DNA from: Siphonodentalium dalli | Taxonomy: Eukaryota; Mollusca; Scaphopoda; Gadilida; Siphonodentaliidae | DNA: 64,000 bases | Assembly: GCA_032622095.1 (NCBI GenBank) | Contig: CP136067.1 | Span: forward strand, 61,264,893 to 61,328,892 | Direction: 5' to 3' | In this document: piece after piece, positions 10,901 through 23,059 of the stretch | Layout of the letters: each line of letters begins with the position of its first letter | Position numbering within the stretch: the stretch's first letter is position 1 | Notes under the pieces: model-generated | What the model was told of the DNA's origin: nothing | The model's database searches: none | Seen by the model: the letters and a program-made list of their open reading frames with translations, nothing else | Made by a program: the position numbers and the translations under genes

Positions 10901-13900
10901 TTAATAGATGTGCCAGAAACTCACAACTTACCTCACTGGCTTTCATGATAGCAAGAATGCCAGTTGGCCAGAAACAACATAATGTGACAATAACAGCTGA
11001 AGTCATGTGATCTGGAGGTGCATTATGGGGGGTCACCACACCACCGAAAGCACTTGCTGGCTGAACCTGCAGTTTGAAAAAAGAACATGGTAAACTTGTA
11101 ATAACTGAGCGATAATATGTTTTAGACCACGATGTATTGTTTAATTTTACACTTTCTATACAAAATGTATTCTCCCACCAAGTTAAAAAATGTGTACTTC
11201 GGAATGATCTATTATTGATTTGGTGAGATGTACAGGCAATATAAGCAGATGACAGATTATAAAAGTGCAGATTTATCTGAAAATTTGTTTGTTGAACTTA
11301 TTATCTGAAAATTTCCTAAGGGATAACTACTCATCAATGAGTGTTTAGTTTAGAAAGGGTTAACTGGTGCATGATAAATAGTTTTACCTAAACACAATGG
11401 ATCATTGGACAGAAACAAAAACAGGAAGAGATTGATATGAATCCTGAAAATCAATGTTTATAAATTGTTTTCAGCAATAATTGGCCCCCAACAATTAGTT
11501 AAGATCAGTTGTCAGAGTACTATCGCTTAAAAAGAATAAATTCTAGTCATTTCAAAGTATCCCAATAAATGTAATGGTTCACAATCATATTAATCTGTTT
11601 TTATCAGAATACTTCTCCCACTAATTTCCATATTGTTGTAAATGTTTGCAGGTTTCCAAATTACCTATTTTTATGCAGGCACCCACTACGAAATCACTGT
11701 CCAGTAAGTCAAAAAAAAATAATTTGTGTTTGATAGTAAGATAGTCACCAATTTAATGTCGAAAAAGTCTCCTTTTTTCAGAATATATGTCAAATTTGTC
11801 ATTTTCCCATTGTTAATAGTCCAAGATCTCTAAACTTTTTCTGCAATATAATCAAGACGATACAAATTATTCTCATCATTTTCAAAAGTCACTGAAAAGT
11901 AGATCCTGTCCTGATCTTCAAAGTTCAAGAATTCAGTTTGAACCCTCTTGCATTCAAATTTTTAAACTAGTTCTCAAAGACTTCCAACTGATGGAAATTT
12001 CCAACCTAACATGAACCCTATCATTGGTAAATTTCCAACAAATGACCAAACAAGACAGTCAAAGACTGTGGGGTCGCTCACCAGACTGCAAAGACTGATA
12101 AGACTGGGACTCTGGAGACCATAACAGTCAGAACTTTTCATAATCACTTTAAAAGAAGTAGATCTAAACAGGTTATGTGGCAGTCTGAGTAAACTCATAC
12201 CTAAATATTCATTACAACATTGAATATAAGGTCTGACGGATAACATCGATATTTCATTTCCAAGTCCTCGGGATTCCGTAATCTGATTGATTGCGTAAAT
12301 TATTTTCCGTCCAATGAAACCGTATGGGTTAATAAACAAGTGTCAGTGGGCGGAGCTAGACTCCCATAATGTCACCTCTAAATATAGTAACAGAGCGGAA
12401 TTTCTCCGATCGAAAGCGATGCTTGCAAATACAACAGACAGAAACAATGGCTTCGAAATTATATATTCGGATTAATTTGAAGGATGTGCTAGACCTGATA
12501 GATAGGCCTGCGCATGGTACCAACTTGGCCTCCCATAAATATAAATAGAACTCACTCATGTCCGTGTATTTGATTTACTTTATTGTACCATGGATTGCAA
12601 ATCAAATTATTTGTCGTAAAAAAGTCATCTGAAAGTTAACACCGAGGAAATGACTTAATTTTATGCTTTTAAATAGTTCTAAAGCATCATTTTTGATGAC
12701 GACCTTATTTTTTGCTCTCGGATGCAGCTTTCCGGGTGATGCAGCGAGTTCATCTCCCGAAAAAGAATAGTCGCACACACGACAAATATTATCTGCTGTA
12801 ATTTTATGTCGCGAAACCAGGGGACACAGGCCATTACTATTATTGCGAAGCACAACAAATAACACGTGGGGACACCTGTCAATCATCGATGTATTTTTTT
12901 AAATCCGTGACGTCATTTTGGGGAAGCTCTTCGCTGAATAGAAATGGTTTTGGCTACATAAGCTCCAGACTCTATATTTCAAATATAGAGTCGACGTTCA
13001 CCCAGACTGGTTATGTGGATACTGGATAGAGAGGCTTCATGTATGTAGATCGGTGAATATCTACTTTTAAATTACCAACTGTACACTACTGATTGCCTCA
13101 TGTTAACAAAGATGAATCTCAGTCACTAAAGGATTCTCCATACTATATGTAAGCTAAATAGTCCAACCTCTCTTGTGAAGACATTTTAAGTATTACTATA
13201 GAGACATACAGTTATGTCCCTGGTCCCACCCTATTTAATCTGGTGACCCCATCTGAATAAATTTGAAACCATATTTAAAACAAGTGACCCCATTTGAACA
13301 AATCTGAACTCCAGTCACCCAAGGACCCTTCATACCAAATATGAACCCATTCAACCTGATGGTACATGAGAAGAAGTCGTTTTTAAGAATTACTATGGAG
13401 GGCAAGAGTTATGGCCCTGGCTTCACAACCATTTGACAGAGTGGCCTCATTTGAACAAATCTGAATGTGAGTCACCTAGGGAGCATCCACACCAAATATG
13501 AACCCATTCAGTCTTATGATCTGGAGAAGATGTTCAAAGAAATGTTGACAGATGGATGGATGGACAGACAGATGAACAGGTGACAGATGAGAAGTGATGA
13601 CTATAGCTTTGTCTCAGGTGAGCTTAAAAATTACATTTCATTGAACAAATCTGTAAATCCCCCCCAACACTGTGGGGACATCCCTGTAAGAATATGACAT
13701 TATCTTATTATACCAGTAGCGTACAGCATAGATACATGTAGTGTGGGTGGGGCAGAGCTAAATCTCTTACCTCTGCCCCTATTTGAACAAACATAAATCC
13801 CCATCTCTGATATATATTCATCTAATAATTTTAAACATTCGCTTTTAACCCTTTGAACCCTGACGCCCTACCACGACCGACACCCTGACCCTGGGCTCCT

Positions 13901-16900
13901 CGTGGGATTTTCCTTTAAATTTGATAGTGTCTTGTTGGATTATGTTGGTTATGTTTAATTTGTGACACAGGTATGAAACTTTACAGGTCCCCCCCCCCCC
14001 CCCCCCCATTGATCACTGATCATTATAAAATTGGGAGACTTTGCCACGCGGCAGCGTCTTGGTAACGGTTGCCAAGCAACTACCCCGAATTGACTCGAAA
14101 AGGCAATTATAGCATGGTATGTCATAACTCAATGCCAGTGATTGCGTTTTTGGTGACAATAATTCCCTAATGTGAAATTTGAGATATATCCGACAAGATT
14201 TAAGAGAGATCGAATGAAATTAATTATTTAAGGGTAGCAACGGTTGCTAATCAAGTACCACAAATGAACGGATGACACCACTGAACTAACCATTACCGTA
14301 AGTGGTAGTGTTCCCTTAATTTATACAATAAATAGTCGCATAATGATGTATATGTTCAATGGGGGCACCTGTTTGAAACTGTGCATACATATGTATGTTA
14401 TGCATGGACCATCATTAAAATATAAGGACACTTTGCCACCCAATCTCTCCTTAGTAACGGTTACCAGACAACTACCCGGCATTAGCAAGAAACTGCAATT
14501 ATGATGCAGCTATGTGTCCTATATATAACACCACATTTCGCTTAAAACGCATGTTTTGTCATTTACAACCTATGTTCTGCGCATGCGCATATATTCCTAC
14601 CCGATACTATAGTGGGTAGACATTCCATATACACACCCTGACCACCGCCAATGTCTATGGGGCCATTTAAACATATATTAGTGGGTATGTCGTGCATAAG
14701 TACACTATAAACCATTTATTTCGCATTTCGCTGCTCTGCGTATGCGCAAAGAAATCAACTTGATATGCGATCGAGGCCCTTCACCATATAAATATAATTT
14801 AAACAGGCTTTTTATATTTGATATATGGGTGAATATCTGAAAACTGTACAATTTGGAGGATTGCATTGCTCGAAATTCATAGTTCAAATTCACATAAAAA
14901 AACATTTCCATGTTGAACCTGATGACTTACCATGAATTAGGATTTGCTTCGGCATGCTGGAATTTTATTCCCATTGCCATGGCAGCATGACTCACTCAAG
15001 GTAGGTAGTAAAACATGTCACTCCTGTTACTAACAAACAACAATCAGCTTACACCAAGTGCGGCCATTTCACCCAACTAAAATGTATTTATTGTTATTAC
15101 CTTTTGTTACTTCCAGGAAATAATTAAGCTTGAATAAGCTCATCATAGTAAATATGTTTAAAATCCCTATACTCTGGGTGAATTCGCATATTTCTTGCAT
15201 AAAAGTGCAAAACTGATTACTCTGTAGGCCATGAACTCAAGAGTTCCCAGTTGATCACATATGCATAAGTGTCTACACTTTGTATCAATCCCATTATAAT
15301 AATAAATGTTTTCTTTGGGTGAGTATTTTTTTAGCAAAATGGAAATATGCGCTGGTAACAGGAGTGACATTGGTAACAGGAGTGACATTTTGGTAACAGG
15401 AGTGACACACCTGGTTTTTACAATGTTGTTATAAGTTTTTTTTTTAAATGGCTTATATTGAATTCCTATCTTCTTGATCTACATGGACAAACACTGGCCA
15501 GAAAAAGGGGTGGTGGCAATAACTGTTTGTTGCACATATCTGTCACTCCTGTTACTGTCACTCCTGTTACCAAAAAAGTAACAGGAGTGACAGTAACAGG
15601 AGTGACATACTAGTAGATGGTAGTTTATAGAAAATTTCGAAAAATGTTCCAGGATTTGATAACTAATGACTTATGATTTGCACAAAAGACTCAATATAGT
15701 ATACAAAACATATATTTCCTGATAAATGGGAAATGATGGAAAGAAATGATATTGCGGTAACAGGAGTAACAAACAATTAACCTACTCTCTTCATTTGTTC
15801 AGCAATGTGCTCCGGTCTGCAGAAATGATTTCAAATCACCGCCTTTTGAACTTTTGTTGGGATTACCAATTTAATGAACTTCTCTCTGGTGGCAGGTTTC
15901 TCAAGAAGGCTACTCTACACCCTAGTGTAATGCCTTGTTATACTCTTGGTAACAGGAGTGACACAAAAATTGGTAACAGGTGCTATGTGGTCTATATTTT
16001 AAAGTTTGAAAGAAGAAAGTCCATCTTCCAGCTATAGTTGTTATGTTCATGTTTCATGGACTCAAATAAGATTGAATATGTTGAATTTATCTTATATTTT
16101 GAGGAAAAAAATAATCTATATAGTGTTGAATGTTGAAAAGTAACATTCAGCAATTTCATGACATGGCACCAAGTTGGCTCTGTAAAAATCCAACAGCTCC
16201 AAATTGATCCAGGTTTTTGCCTGAAATTCATTATAAATATGATGTCACCTGGAAAAAATATTATTTGGTTTACTCCCGTTGCACACAATTCTGTAATTAT
16301 AGGGGCAATGGTAGTAACATCAAATTGTACAGTTTTCAGATATTCACCCAAATACACCCTTTCACTTAAGATATCAAAGTATAAATGAAGCAGGGACCAG
16401 CCCAGACTATATTTTAAGGGTATATATAACTAGAGTTTTAATAGACGTCGATTTGTTATTGAATCGCATAGCTATAAACTATAAACACGTGGCGGTCGTT
16501 ATAATGGCCGGTTCAGCCGCCGGTATACCGGCCGCTAGGGTATTTGGAGGTTCACGCAGCGGCCGGCTGGGGTTCAAAGGGTTAAGAGTTGAAGTTAATT
16601 GATTTTCCAAAAAGGACCCCATTGGAACAGATCTAAACATGCCACCCAAGGGACCCTGCATACACAAATATAAGCTAAATAGACTTGATGGTTCTTGAGA
16701 AGTAATAGTTGTTAGAATTACTATGAAGGGAATACGTTATGGCCCTGGCATCCCTCCTATTTGACCTGATGAACTTATTTGAACAAATCTGAATGTGAGT
16801 CACATACAGGTACCGTAGGGAATTCATATAGATCTCGAGAAAAAAACAATTGTTGATGGATGGATGGACAGAACAATGGATGGAAGGACACTCTGACAGA

Positions 16901-19478
16901 CCAACATTTTTAATCCAATATACCCCCCACCTTTTTGTCCATAACAAGAGATGGACTGTCGTCCGGTACATACCCCCTAGTGGCATACCGCCTAGTGTGG
17001 GCATATCTATAACTTATGACTGCTATACTCAGACAGATAGACCCAAAAATCAGCATTTTCATATAAACGAAGATGAATAACTATAGCACAAAAAACAAAA
17101 CAAAACAGTTGAATATGCCATTAATTTAAATGTCCTCATAGTGGTGAACATCCATACAAAATTTCATTGAGATCCGAGCATTACTGTTCAAGTTATGACC
17201 TGAACAGACATCGGATGGACCAAAAAGCCAACATTTCTAGATAAACAATGATGTATAACTCTAGAATGGAAAATCGGAACAAAACGATGGAAGCCTCTGT
17301 TGAATGCCCTCATAGTAGTGAATATCCATACCAAATTTCATTGAGATCCCAGCACAACTGTTGAAGTTACGACATGAACAGACACCAGACAGACCAAAAA
17401 GCCAACATGTCCATATAAACAAAGATGAATAACTCTAGAATGGAAAATCGGAACAAAACGATGGAAGCCTCTATTGAATGCCCTCATAGTAGTGAACATC
17501 CATACCAAATTTCATTGAGATTCGAGCACTACTGTTCATGTTATGACATGAACAGACACCAGACGGACCAAAAATCCAACATTTCCAGATAAACAAAGAT
17601 GAATAACTCTAGAATGGAAAATACGAACAAAACGATGGAACACTCTATTTAATGTCCTCATAGTTGTGAACATCCATACCAAATGTCATTGAGATCCCAG
17701 CACAACTGTTGAAGTTACAACATGAACAGACACCAGATGGACCAAAAATTCAACATTTCCAGATAAACAAACATTTCTGTACATCTGTCTGTTCATGTTT
17801 TCTACCAAGCCCCTGATTTCAACCAAATTTATCATGGTAACCAGTAGCCAACATAATTATCTCAACAAATGAGATCATGTATTGCAATTGATAGTAAATT
17901 CTAACCCGCTTTTTTTACATCTACATTTGATCTTAGTAACAAAAACAAAAACTGAATTTAGTTCTGAGAGACCTACTTGCATCAATTAGAGGAGACGGAT
18001 CTGCTTAGAGAAAGATTTTTTTTGACGCTGTGTGAATAAAATGAGTATTCTTTCTTCTGACAATTTCACAATAGACTCAATCAACAGCATCATGAGGGTG
18101 AAGATATTCCTAATATCAATGGATTTTTAAAAGGGAGGACAAGTGCCAAAATGAGGAGTTCCAAGCAAATCTCCAGAGCAAATTAAGGGACTGGTGGCCT
18201 TCGTTGTAGGTTATAATTTAGAAATAACATTTATCAAATTATGATAATTTATTCCAGAATATACAAATAGTAAAGTATTATGATGATATGGATGCAATAT
18301 TATTAACAAAACATGCTTTGTGTCAGAGAAAATTCAGGTCAAGTGTTGTTTAGTTTCTCGCTACAAGCACAGCGAATTGTTTATAAGCAGAGTCACGATA
18401 CTGCGTAATTTATTTATTTGGATTCGCACGCATTATATGTCAGTTGTAAAAGTTAGTAAAACCCCTAATTTGGTGCATCTACACAATACTATCATAGTAA
18501 ATTCCTTATTTGGTATGTATTACCATATATATGTTAGGAGAAAATACTAATTGGATTGAAAAATATTCTTCTCTTTGCAAGAACAATTATATTATGTACA
18601 TGTTTTCTGCCTGATCATTCCCCAATCATAAAGTAACATGGATTAGCTGGATTTTGAACTGACAGCGGGTAGAATACGTCGATTAAAATAAAATTTGGTG
18701 CGACTCGAATGCGATTGTTGATGGTGCCAATAATTTGATCTTCTCCTTCCACAGCGCAACGATAACATTTTCATTGGACGATCCGGTACATGTAGTTCCG
18801 AGTGTTTGTCTATAACAAATGGTTGTGTAACATTTTTGATGTTTGTTTACATAACAAAGAGTACAAATGTGAAAATAACATGCAATATACGTGATATGTA
18901 TGATTGGTACAAGAACAAAATCCGTCTATAATTTAATATTCATTCTGTTTATGGCGGTTTTAGCTGATGTGATTATTTTAACAACAATACCCACCATAAA
19001 GGCTGCCCGTATTTTTAAGACTTAAAGTGCACATTTGACTGGAGACATACAGATTGTCATTGATTGGACAATAATCTGCCAGTAGGTAATTTCGCAAGAC
19101 TAGAACCCCCAGCTTATAACATGGTTAAACTTGGGAGCAGAATTCGGGTGAAAAAGATTGGTAACTTGTGCCCTGATTCCCTAGGAACTAATGATATATG
19201 ACATTAACCTGTTTTGAATGTTCATTTATCACAGTAAATATGTTTGAATAAAGAATATCACAGTTTACTCACCACAACAGTATTTGGGTAGCCCATGCCA
19301 CCAGGTTGTTGAACATAGCCTTGTGGTGGGTACTGATAACCAAAAGCTGGCTGTTGTCCAGGTTGTTGAGTATAGCCTTGTGGTGGTCGATTCTGTTGGG
19401 GTCCAGCAGCATCACCTTGTGCAGGGTAACCATACTGATCAGAATAAGGTGGAGGTGGTGATTGATTACCCTGATATC
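7769..19478 (-). CDS. CD225/dispanin family membrane protein (IFITM/PRRT-like), 5' end not found
   Basis: Three exons (19478-19273, 11066-10932, 7945-7769) join in frame into about 171 residues. The first ~70 residues are rich in Pro, Gln, Tyr and Gly, with a PPPPY motif (a possible WW-domain ligand) and repeated 'PPQGY'/'QQPG' units. The CD225 domain follows: DHMTSAVIVTLCCFWPTGIL (the re-entrant first hydrophobic segment with paired Cys), KASEARQ, then GDMASANIQARGAKQF, and a C-terminal membrane helix (ISIAAGICSFIVGG onward), ending NSSNNYNY. Family members act at cell or endosomal membranes in trafficking or membrane stiffness; the paired Cys are palmitoylation sites in relatives. All visible splice sites are GT-AG. 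The first exon begins with two bases of a split codon, so an upstream exon with the ATG must lie beyond 19478; I could not identify it. Exact function is unknown; family assignment is firm. Confidence 0.85.
8446..9580. mobile_element. Non-autonomous hAT-type element in the dispanin intron
   Basis: The perfect 8-bp duplication CCTTCAAT lies at 8438-8445 and 9581-9588. The ends TAGGCTTGCCACGA and, inverted, TAGGGTTGCCACGA match, followed by 'gattaatcgactaac' motifs at both ends. The 8-bp duplication and TAGGG-type termini fit hAT. The 1135-bp interior has no transposase. The frame at 8598-8855 is unrecognised. Confidence 0.8.
9590..10931. other. Dispanin intron sequence without recognised features
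   Basis: AT-rich sequence between the hAT element and the middle dispanin exon. Short reading frames here (for example near 9612-9878 and 10233-10475) show no motif I know. Confidence 0.4.
10932..11066 (-). CDS. Dispanin gene, middle coding exon
   Basis: Acceptor 'aaactgcag' precedes 11066 and donor GTAAGT follows 10932. The 45 codons run from VQPASAFGGV to MKASE and include the conserved 'PPDH' start of the CD225 domain and the hydrophobic segment with CC. Confidence 0.9.
11067..13140. other. Start of the 8.2 kb dispanin intron, unassigned
   Basis: No exon or element with clear ends was recognised. Three minus-strand frames occur at 12339-11974, 12559-12356 and 12886-12602. The last contains a CRVCDYSF stretch that resembles a small zinc-binding motif and might be the start of a decayed transposon protein, but this is weak. 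Confidence 0.35.
13190..13640. repeat. Lophotrochozoan-style interspersed repeat
   Basis: It has repeated modules 'gtgaccccatttgaacaaatctgaa', 'accaaatatgaacccattca' and 'ttatggccctggc', then 'gatggatggatggacagaca' and 'tctcaggtgagctt'. This arrangement is familiar from mollusc genomes. A second block with the same modules lies at 16600-16880. Confidence 0.6.
14015..14500. repeat. Diverged tandem duplication
   Basis: Two copies about 390 bp apart share 'actttgccac', 'tagtaacggttaccagacaactaccc' style sequence (near 14038-14090 and 14428-14480) and a following 'gcaattat' stretch. Confidence 0.55.
15017..15980. repeat. Cluster of the 14-mer GTAACAGGAGTGAC in both orientations
   Basis: Forward copies lie at 15355, 15373, 15393, 15578, 15593, 15757 (one mismatch) and 15949. 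Inverted copies lie at 15017, 15542 and 15557, and a partial copy at 15973. Copies 15542-15606 form a near-perfect palindrome of two inverted and two direct copies. The spacing is irregular, unlike a simple satellite. Confidence 0.9.
16600..17000. repeat. Second lophotrochozoan-style repeat copy
   Basis: The modules 'ccccattggaacagatctaaacatg', 'ttatggccctggcatccctcc' and 'gatggatggatggacagaac' match the block at 13190-13640. Confidence 0.55.
17050..17770. repeat. 174-bp tandem repeat, about four units
   Basis: Anchor points 'ccaacatttccagataaac' recur at 17228, 17402, 17576 and 17750, exactly 174 bp apart, with a more diverged unit starting near 17050. Each unit holds 'taactctagaatggaaaat', 'gccctcatagtagtgaa' and 'ccaaatttcattgagat'. 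Confidence 0.85.
17790..18182. other. Unassigned intron sequence
   Basis: I see no repeat unit, element end or exon here. Confidence 0.35.
18183..19018. mobile_element. Longer relative of the 4286-4624 TTAA foldback element
   Basis: The left end TTAAGGGACTGGTGGCCTTCG and the inverted right end resemble the 4286 element. The right arm ('tgattggtacaagaacaaaat' to 'aaggctgcccgt') is clearly related to the right arm of that element. The left arm has diverged. The short reading frames inside show no known motif. Confidence 0.5.
19273..19478 (-). CDS. Dispanin gene, proline/glutamine-rich exon
   Basis: Acceptor 'actttccag' precedes 19478 and donor GTGAGT follows 19273. After two bases of a split codon, 68 codons run YQGNQSPPPPYSDQYGYP onward to GGMGYPNTVV. 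The segment is low-complexity and carries the PPPPY motif. It is not the first exon, because it has no start codon in the right place and enters in a split codon. Confidence 0.8.
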
Positions 19479-19489
19479 CTGGAAAGTAT

Positions 19490-20095
19490 ATGTGTCAATT
19501 TAAAGCATATATTATAAATATATCTTTATTTTCCTCCATTAATGAATGAGACTGGTCCTTTAAAGTAAATTTACCCAGGCAATACGGTTCAAAATTACTT
19601 CTCTTGCCCACTACGTATTGAAAATATTGTCATAAATTCTTTTTTGTTTGAAGTGATACGGTTTCATTTAAAATGAACTACCCATTTATGGATGACAAGA
19701 GCACCTCCAGGCATGGCATAATATACACTTTGGCTTGTTGAAAATTGCATATTTTAGAAGGATACATAAACAATTTGAGTTATCATCTGAAAAAAAAACC
19801 CAATAAAATTAAACTTTCTAAGTCAAATGAGGCTCTGACGAAAAACATTTGACAAGTCCCCAATTCAAACACAACTTGTGTTTTAGACAATTAAGCTACA
19901 TACCAGATGTGGTGGTGATAAAGCAACCCTAACTGGAGTTGTCATACAGAAACTAAGAACACAACTTTCAAATTAAATGAAAGTGCCAATGACACTGTAG
20001 CTCAATTTGGAAATGAGATCATGTTATATATTACAGTTCAGACACTTTATATGCTTAAGTAACCAGAGGTTAATAGATGCATAAACAGTTTGGGA
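19490..20095. other. Unassigned sequence upstream of the dispanin exon
   Basis: This should be intron or 5' flank of the dispanin gene. I searched it by eye for a short ATG exon with a suitable donor and found none I could support. Confidence 0.35.
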
Positions 20096-20099
20096 TTAA

Positions 20100-21170
20100 T
20101 CGGATGAAAAAGTTGGGCTGTAGGGAGTGCCAAAGGATGCAGTAAATCTAATAGAAAGAGTAAAATTAAAGATGGCTCCCATTTAGATGTCACCCTGAAG
20201 ATCCATATTAAGTTTGGTGATGATCGGATGAGGAAGTTGGCCTCTCAGGTGTGCCAAAGGATTTAGTTATACAAAGAGTCAAATCCAAGATGGCCATTGG
20301 CGGTCATGTTATTGAATGAAATACGGAAAAAGTGATGGCTCCCATCTAGTGGTCACCTAAAAGATCAATATGAAGTTTCGTGACGATCGGATGAGGGATG
20401 TGGTCTGTAGGGTGTGGCAAAGTAAGTAGTCATACAGGCCTTTAATAAAATCCATCAAATTTTGCGACAATCAAAACATAGCGTTTCTACAGGGAATCGA
20501 GACTTTATACGAGAATAAAAATGAGAATCATGATTCTGATTCTCATCAGATTTTAAGGCCTGTCATGCAAAGGATAAACACCAAGATGGCTGCCGGCAGC
20601 CATGTTTTTCATCAAAATCATTCAAATTTGATAGCTCCGATCTAGAGGTGATCCAAAAACATGCCTGTAAATTTTCAAAACATTTCTCCTAATAAATGGC
20701 CATATTTTTTTGGAAGAATTTGGAAAAACATTTGGGATGTGGTCTGTAGCGTGTGGCAAAGCATTTAGTCATGTAAAGAGTAAAATCCAAGATGGCTTGC
20801 AGCCATGATTTTCATTGAAAATCATTGAAATTCGATAGCTCTTATCTAGAGGTGGTCCAAAAGATAGCTGCAGCTAGCATTAAATTTTCAAAACAATTCT
20901 CCAATAAATGCGGGCTACAGGGTGCGTGATGGATTCAAATTTGAAATCCAAGATGGCTGCTGCTGGCCATGTTTTTTAATGAATTTCGGAAAAAATTGCT
21001 GGCTTCCATCTAGAGTTCACCCCTAAGTTTGGTGACGATCGGACGAGAGATGTGGTCTATATGGTGCGGCAAAGGAAATTGCTGACAGACACATGCAAGC
21101 ACAGACTGACGACGGATGCCAACCCATGGCAATAGCTCAAACTTGACTTTGACAAGTTGAGCTGAAAAAG
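20100..21170. repeat. 'aagatggc' interspersed repeat block 2
   Basis: The same unit as in block 1 recurs, with cores near 20165, 20288, 20583, 20788 and 20949. Copies are separated by the 'gatcggatgagggatgtggtctgtagg' module. A small element (20436-20561) is inserted inside. Confidence 0.7.
20436..20561. mobile_element. 126-bp MITE inside the 'aagatggc' repeat
   Basis: The ends AGGCCTTTAAT and ATTTTAAGGCCT are inverted. The flanks GTCATAC (left) and GTCATGC (right) look like a 7-bp duplication with one mismatch, and the flanks rejoin to the host repeat. It is a miniature of 5791-6766. Confidence 0.6.
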
Positions 21171-21179
21171 GTATGTATA

Positions 21180-22080
21180 CAACTCTGGTAAAAATGAGTG
21201 TTTTGGAGCACAAGTCAAACCTGATTTTATGGTTGTAAACCTGTATTCCCCACATGAAGAACATAGACAATAAATCCATTCAAGGACACCTGGTAAAACA
21301 AATGCAATTCTTCGATGTAACATACTTATAAATGATCGGCAGATGTTAACCCATCCCTTGGCGATAGTAAATTACTCTGATTGGAATCATAAATGAGAGT
21401 TTTGATGTTGAATTATAGAGTATACTGTTATGTTACTATTATAGACAATGTACATAACACAAATTATTGGAGTTTATGGGTCACTCACATTTATATGAGA
21501 GAATGCACTGGAACATGATCTGTAATGCTGCACCACCACAGCCTTGGGTTAAATGTGAAAAGCTGACCTGGACATGGAATACTTGGTTAAGAGATTCCAA
21601 TTTAAGTTTACAATGATAATGTATCAAATTCTGCCCACAACAGCCATCAAGATAAACACCTCACTGCTGACCCATTAGTGTCAATTATACAGCAGAGCTG
21701 TCAACAAATCACAGGCATTGTTTATGTTAAAGGCTGGCATCTCTATGAAACCAATAACATTTATAATGACCTCAGACCATCTGTAGAGTGATGTTCTAGT
21801 CTACTGTTAACAGCATGTGATGTGTATTGTTGAAACTTTTTTTTAAATTAGATACCATAGCTTTCTTTATCTGCACATTGACATATTAAAGAGACATCAG
21901 AAAATAATATAACCATATTAATAGCTAAGTAGTCCAAAGGCAAGGGATGAAATTGGTGAATTGGGTTTTAATGTCGCTCCAAACAAATTTACCAGTACAT
22001 AACAATATTTTGGACCGATTTAAACCAAATTTGGTGTGCTGACTCGGGGTACCCTTGGCGGAGTTATAATGGTGTAAGTT
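21180..22080. other. Unassigned sequence
   Basis: Two overlapping minus-strand frames (21279-21010 and 21323-21057) partly run into repeat DNA and show no family motif. No element ends were recognised. Confidence 0.35.
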
Positions 22081-22104
22081 TTTCAAATTTTGTTATAGTC
22101 CGTG

Positions 22105-23055
22105 GGCCAATTCTCATAAAGCCTCTAGTTTAGAAGTTGGCTGCACCCCCCTCCAACAAAGATGTTTATATATCAAATTAAAGGTTATTATATGACGCAT
22201 CCGATTTTGCTTGTTGCCCGCTTCAGAGTGTGTCCCAAAATAGATTTTTTCATGGAAGAAAACTCCTACCCCTTAATAAAATTCAAATTTCATCGAGTAC
22301 AAGCGTATAAAAATATGACTGCGGTTATAAAGTGAATAAGACATTGTTTATATTAATTACAGATCACCATATAACAACATGAGATACAACACTGGACCAA
22401 TGTATAAGTTAGTTCGAAAAAATTGTCATAAATATTTTGAAATTGCGAAAAATTACTTGAATTATGAAAAATAGTGTCACATACAATTGGCTATAACTTG
22501 TGAAAAACATGTGCTATTGGCGCGCAACCTATCTCAAAAATTGCCCCAAATACCTAGCAAAACAATTTGGATTATGGACTGATAATTATATTTCTGTAAA
22601 AATGCGCTGTGGGCATAAACTTAACCCCACCCCCTAAAATATAATTTTCTCAGAAAAATGAATTGCATAGTTTACACTTTATAGAATGCTGCATGCAAAG
22701 GATGCTTTAGGGGCATACAATTAAAAGGTGTAGAGATTGATGAAGGAGAATTATAAACAACCTTGTCCGAACATGTTTTAAGATGAAAATTTTTGGAAAA
22801 TGGTGAAAAATGTAATTTTTTACTAATTTCTCAAAATTTTACAACATTGTGATTAAATTTTGACAGGGGTATGGAAAAGTCACCGAGGATACTGGTCCAG
22901 AAAATGTGAATTCATAAAACCTCGCATGATCACTTTTTTTTCAACTATTTCATATTTTTTCTATTTTTATTTGAATTTTTGTACAAAGCCGATTATATAT
23001 ATATATATTTCAACTGGTCACATATGGCTAGCAAATGCTGAAGAGTGAGACTTAC
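22105..23055. repeat. Left arm of a ~950-bp inverted repeat pair
   Basis: From 'ccgtgggcca' and 'agttggctgcacccccctcc' through 'attttgcttgttgcc' and 'gtgtcccaaaatagat' to '(at)n', 'catatggctagc' and 'gtgagacttacg', this arm is mirrored at 27245-28190 at roughly three-quarters identity by eye. No protein was recognised in it. Confidence 0.75.
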
Positions 23056-23059
23056 GTTT

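Larger units (their letters stand above)
13845..16585. mobile_element. TTAA-bounded composite region
   Basis: TTAACCCTTTGAACCC at the left is inverted at the right end as GGGTTCAAAGGGTTAA. The same lophotrochozoan repeat lies just outside both ends, which fits an insertion into that repeat. Beyond about 17 bp the two ends differ. The interior holds a poly(C) run at 13990-14007, a tandem duplication at 14015-14500, an inverted pair ('gggtgaatatctgaaaactg' near 14826 against its complement near 16330) and the 14-mer cluster at 15017-15980. No transposase was seen. It may be one large non-autonomous element or a nest of several. Confidence 0.45.

Noticed and set aside
15992-16357. 121-codon minus-strand frame
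   Set aside because: It lies inside the TTAA-bounded element, shows no motif, and overlaps an equally open plus-strand frame.
19284-19517. 77-codon plus-strand frame
   Set aside because: It is the antisense of the dispanin exon, whose minus-strand reading has family motifs and splice sites.
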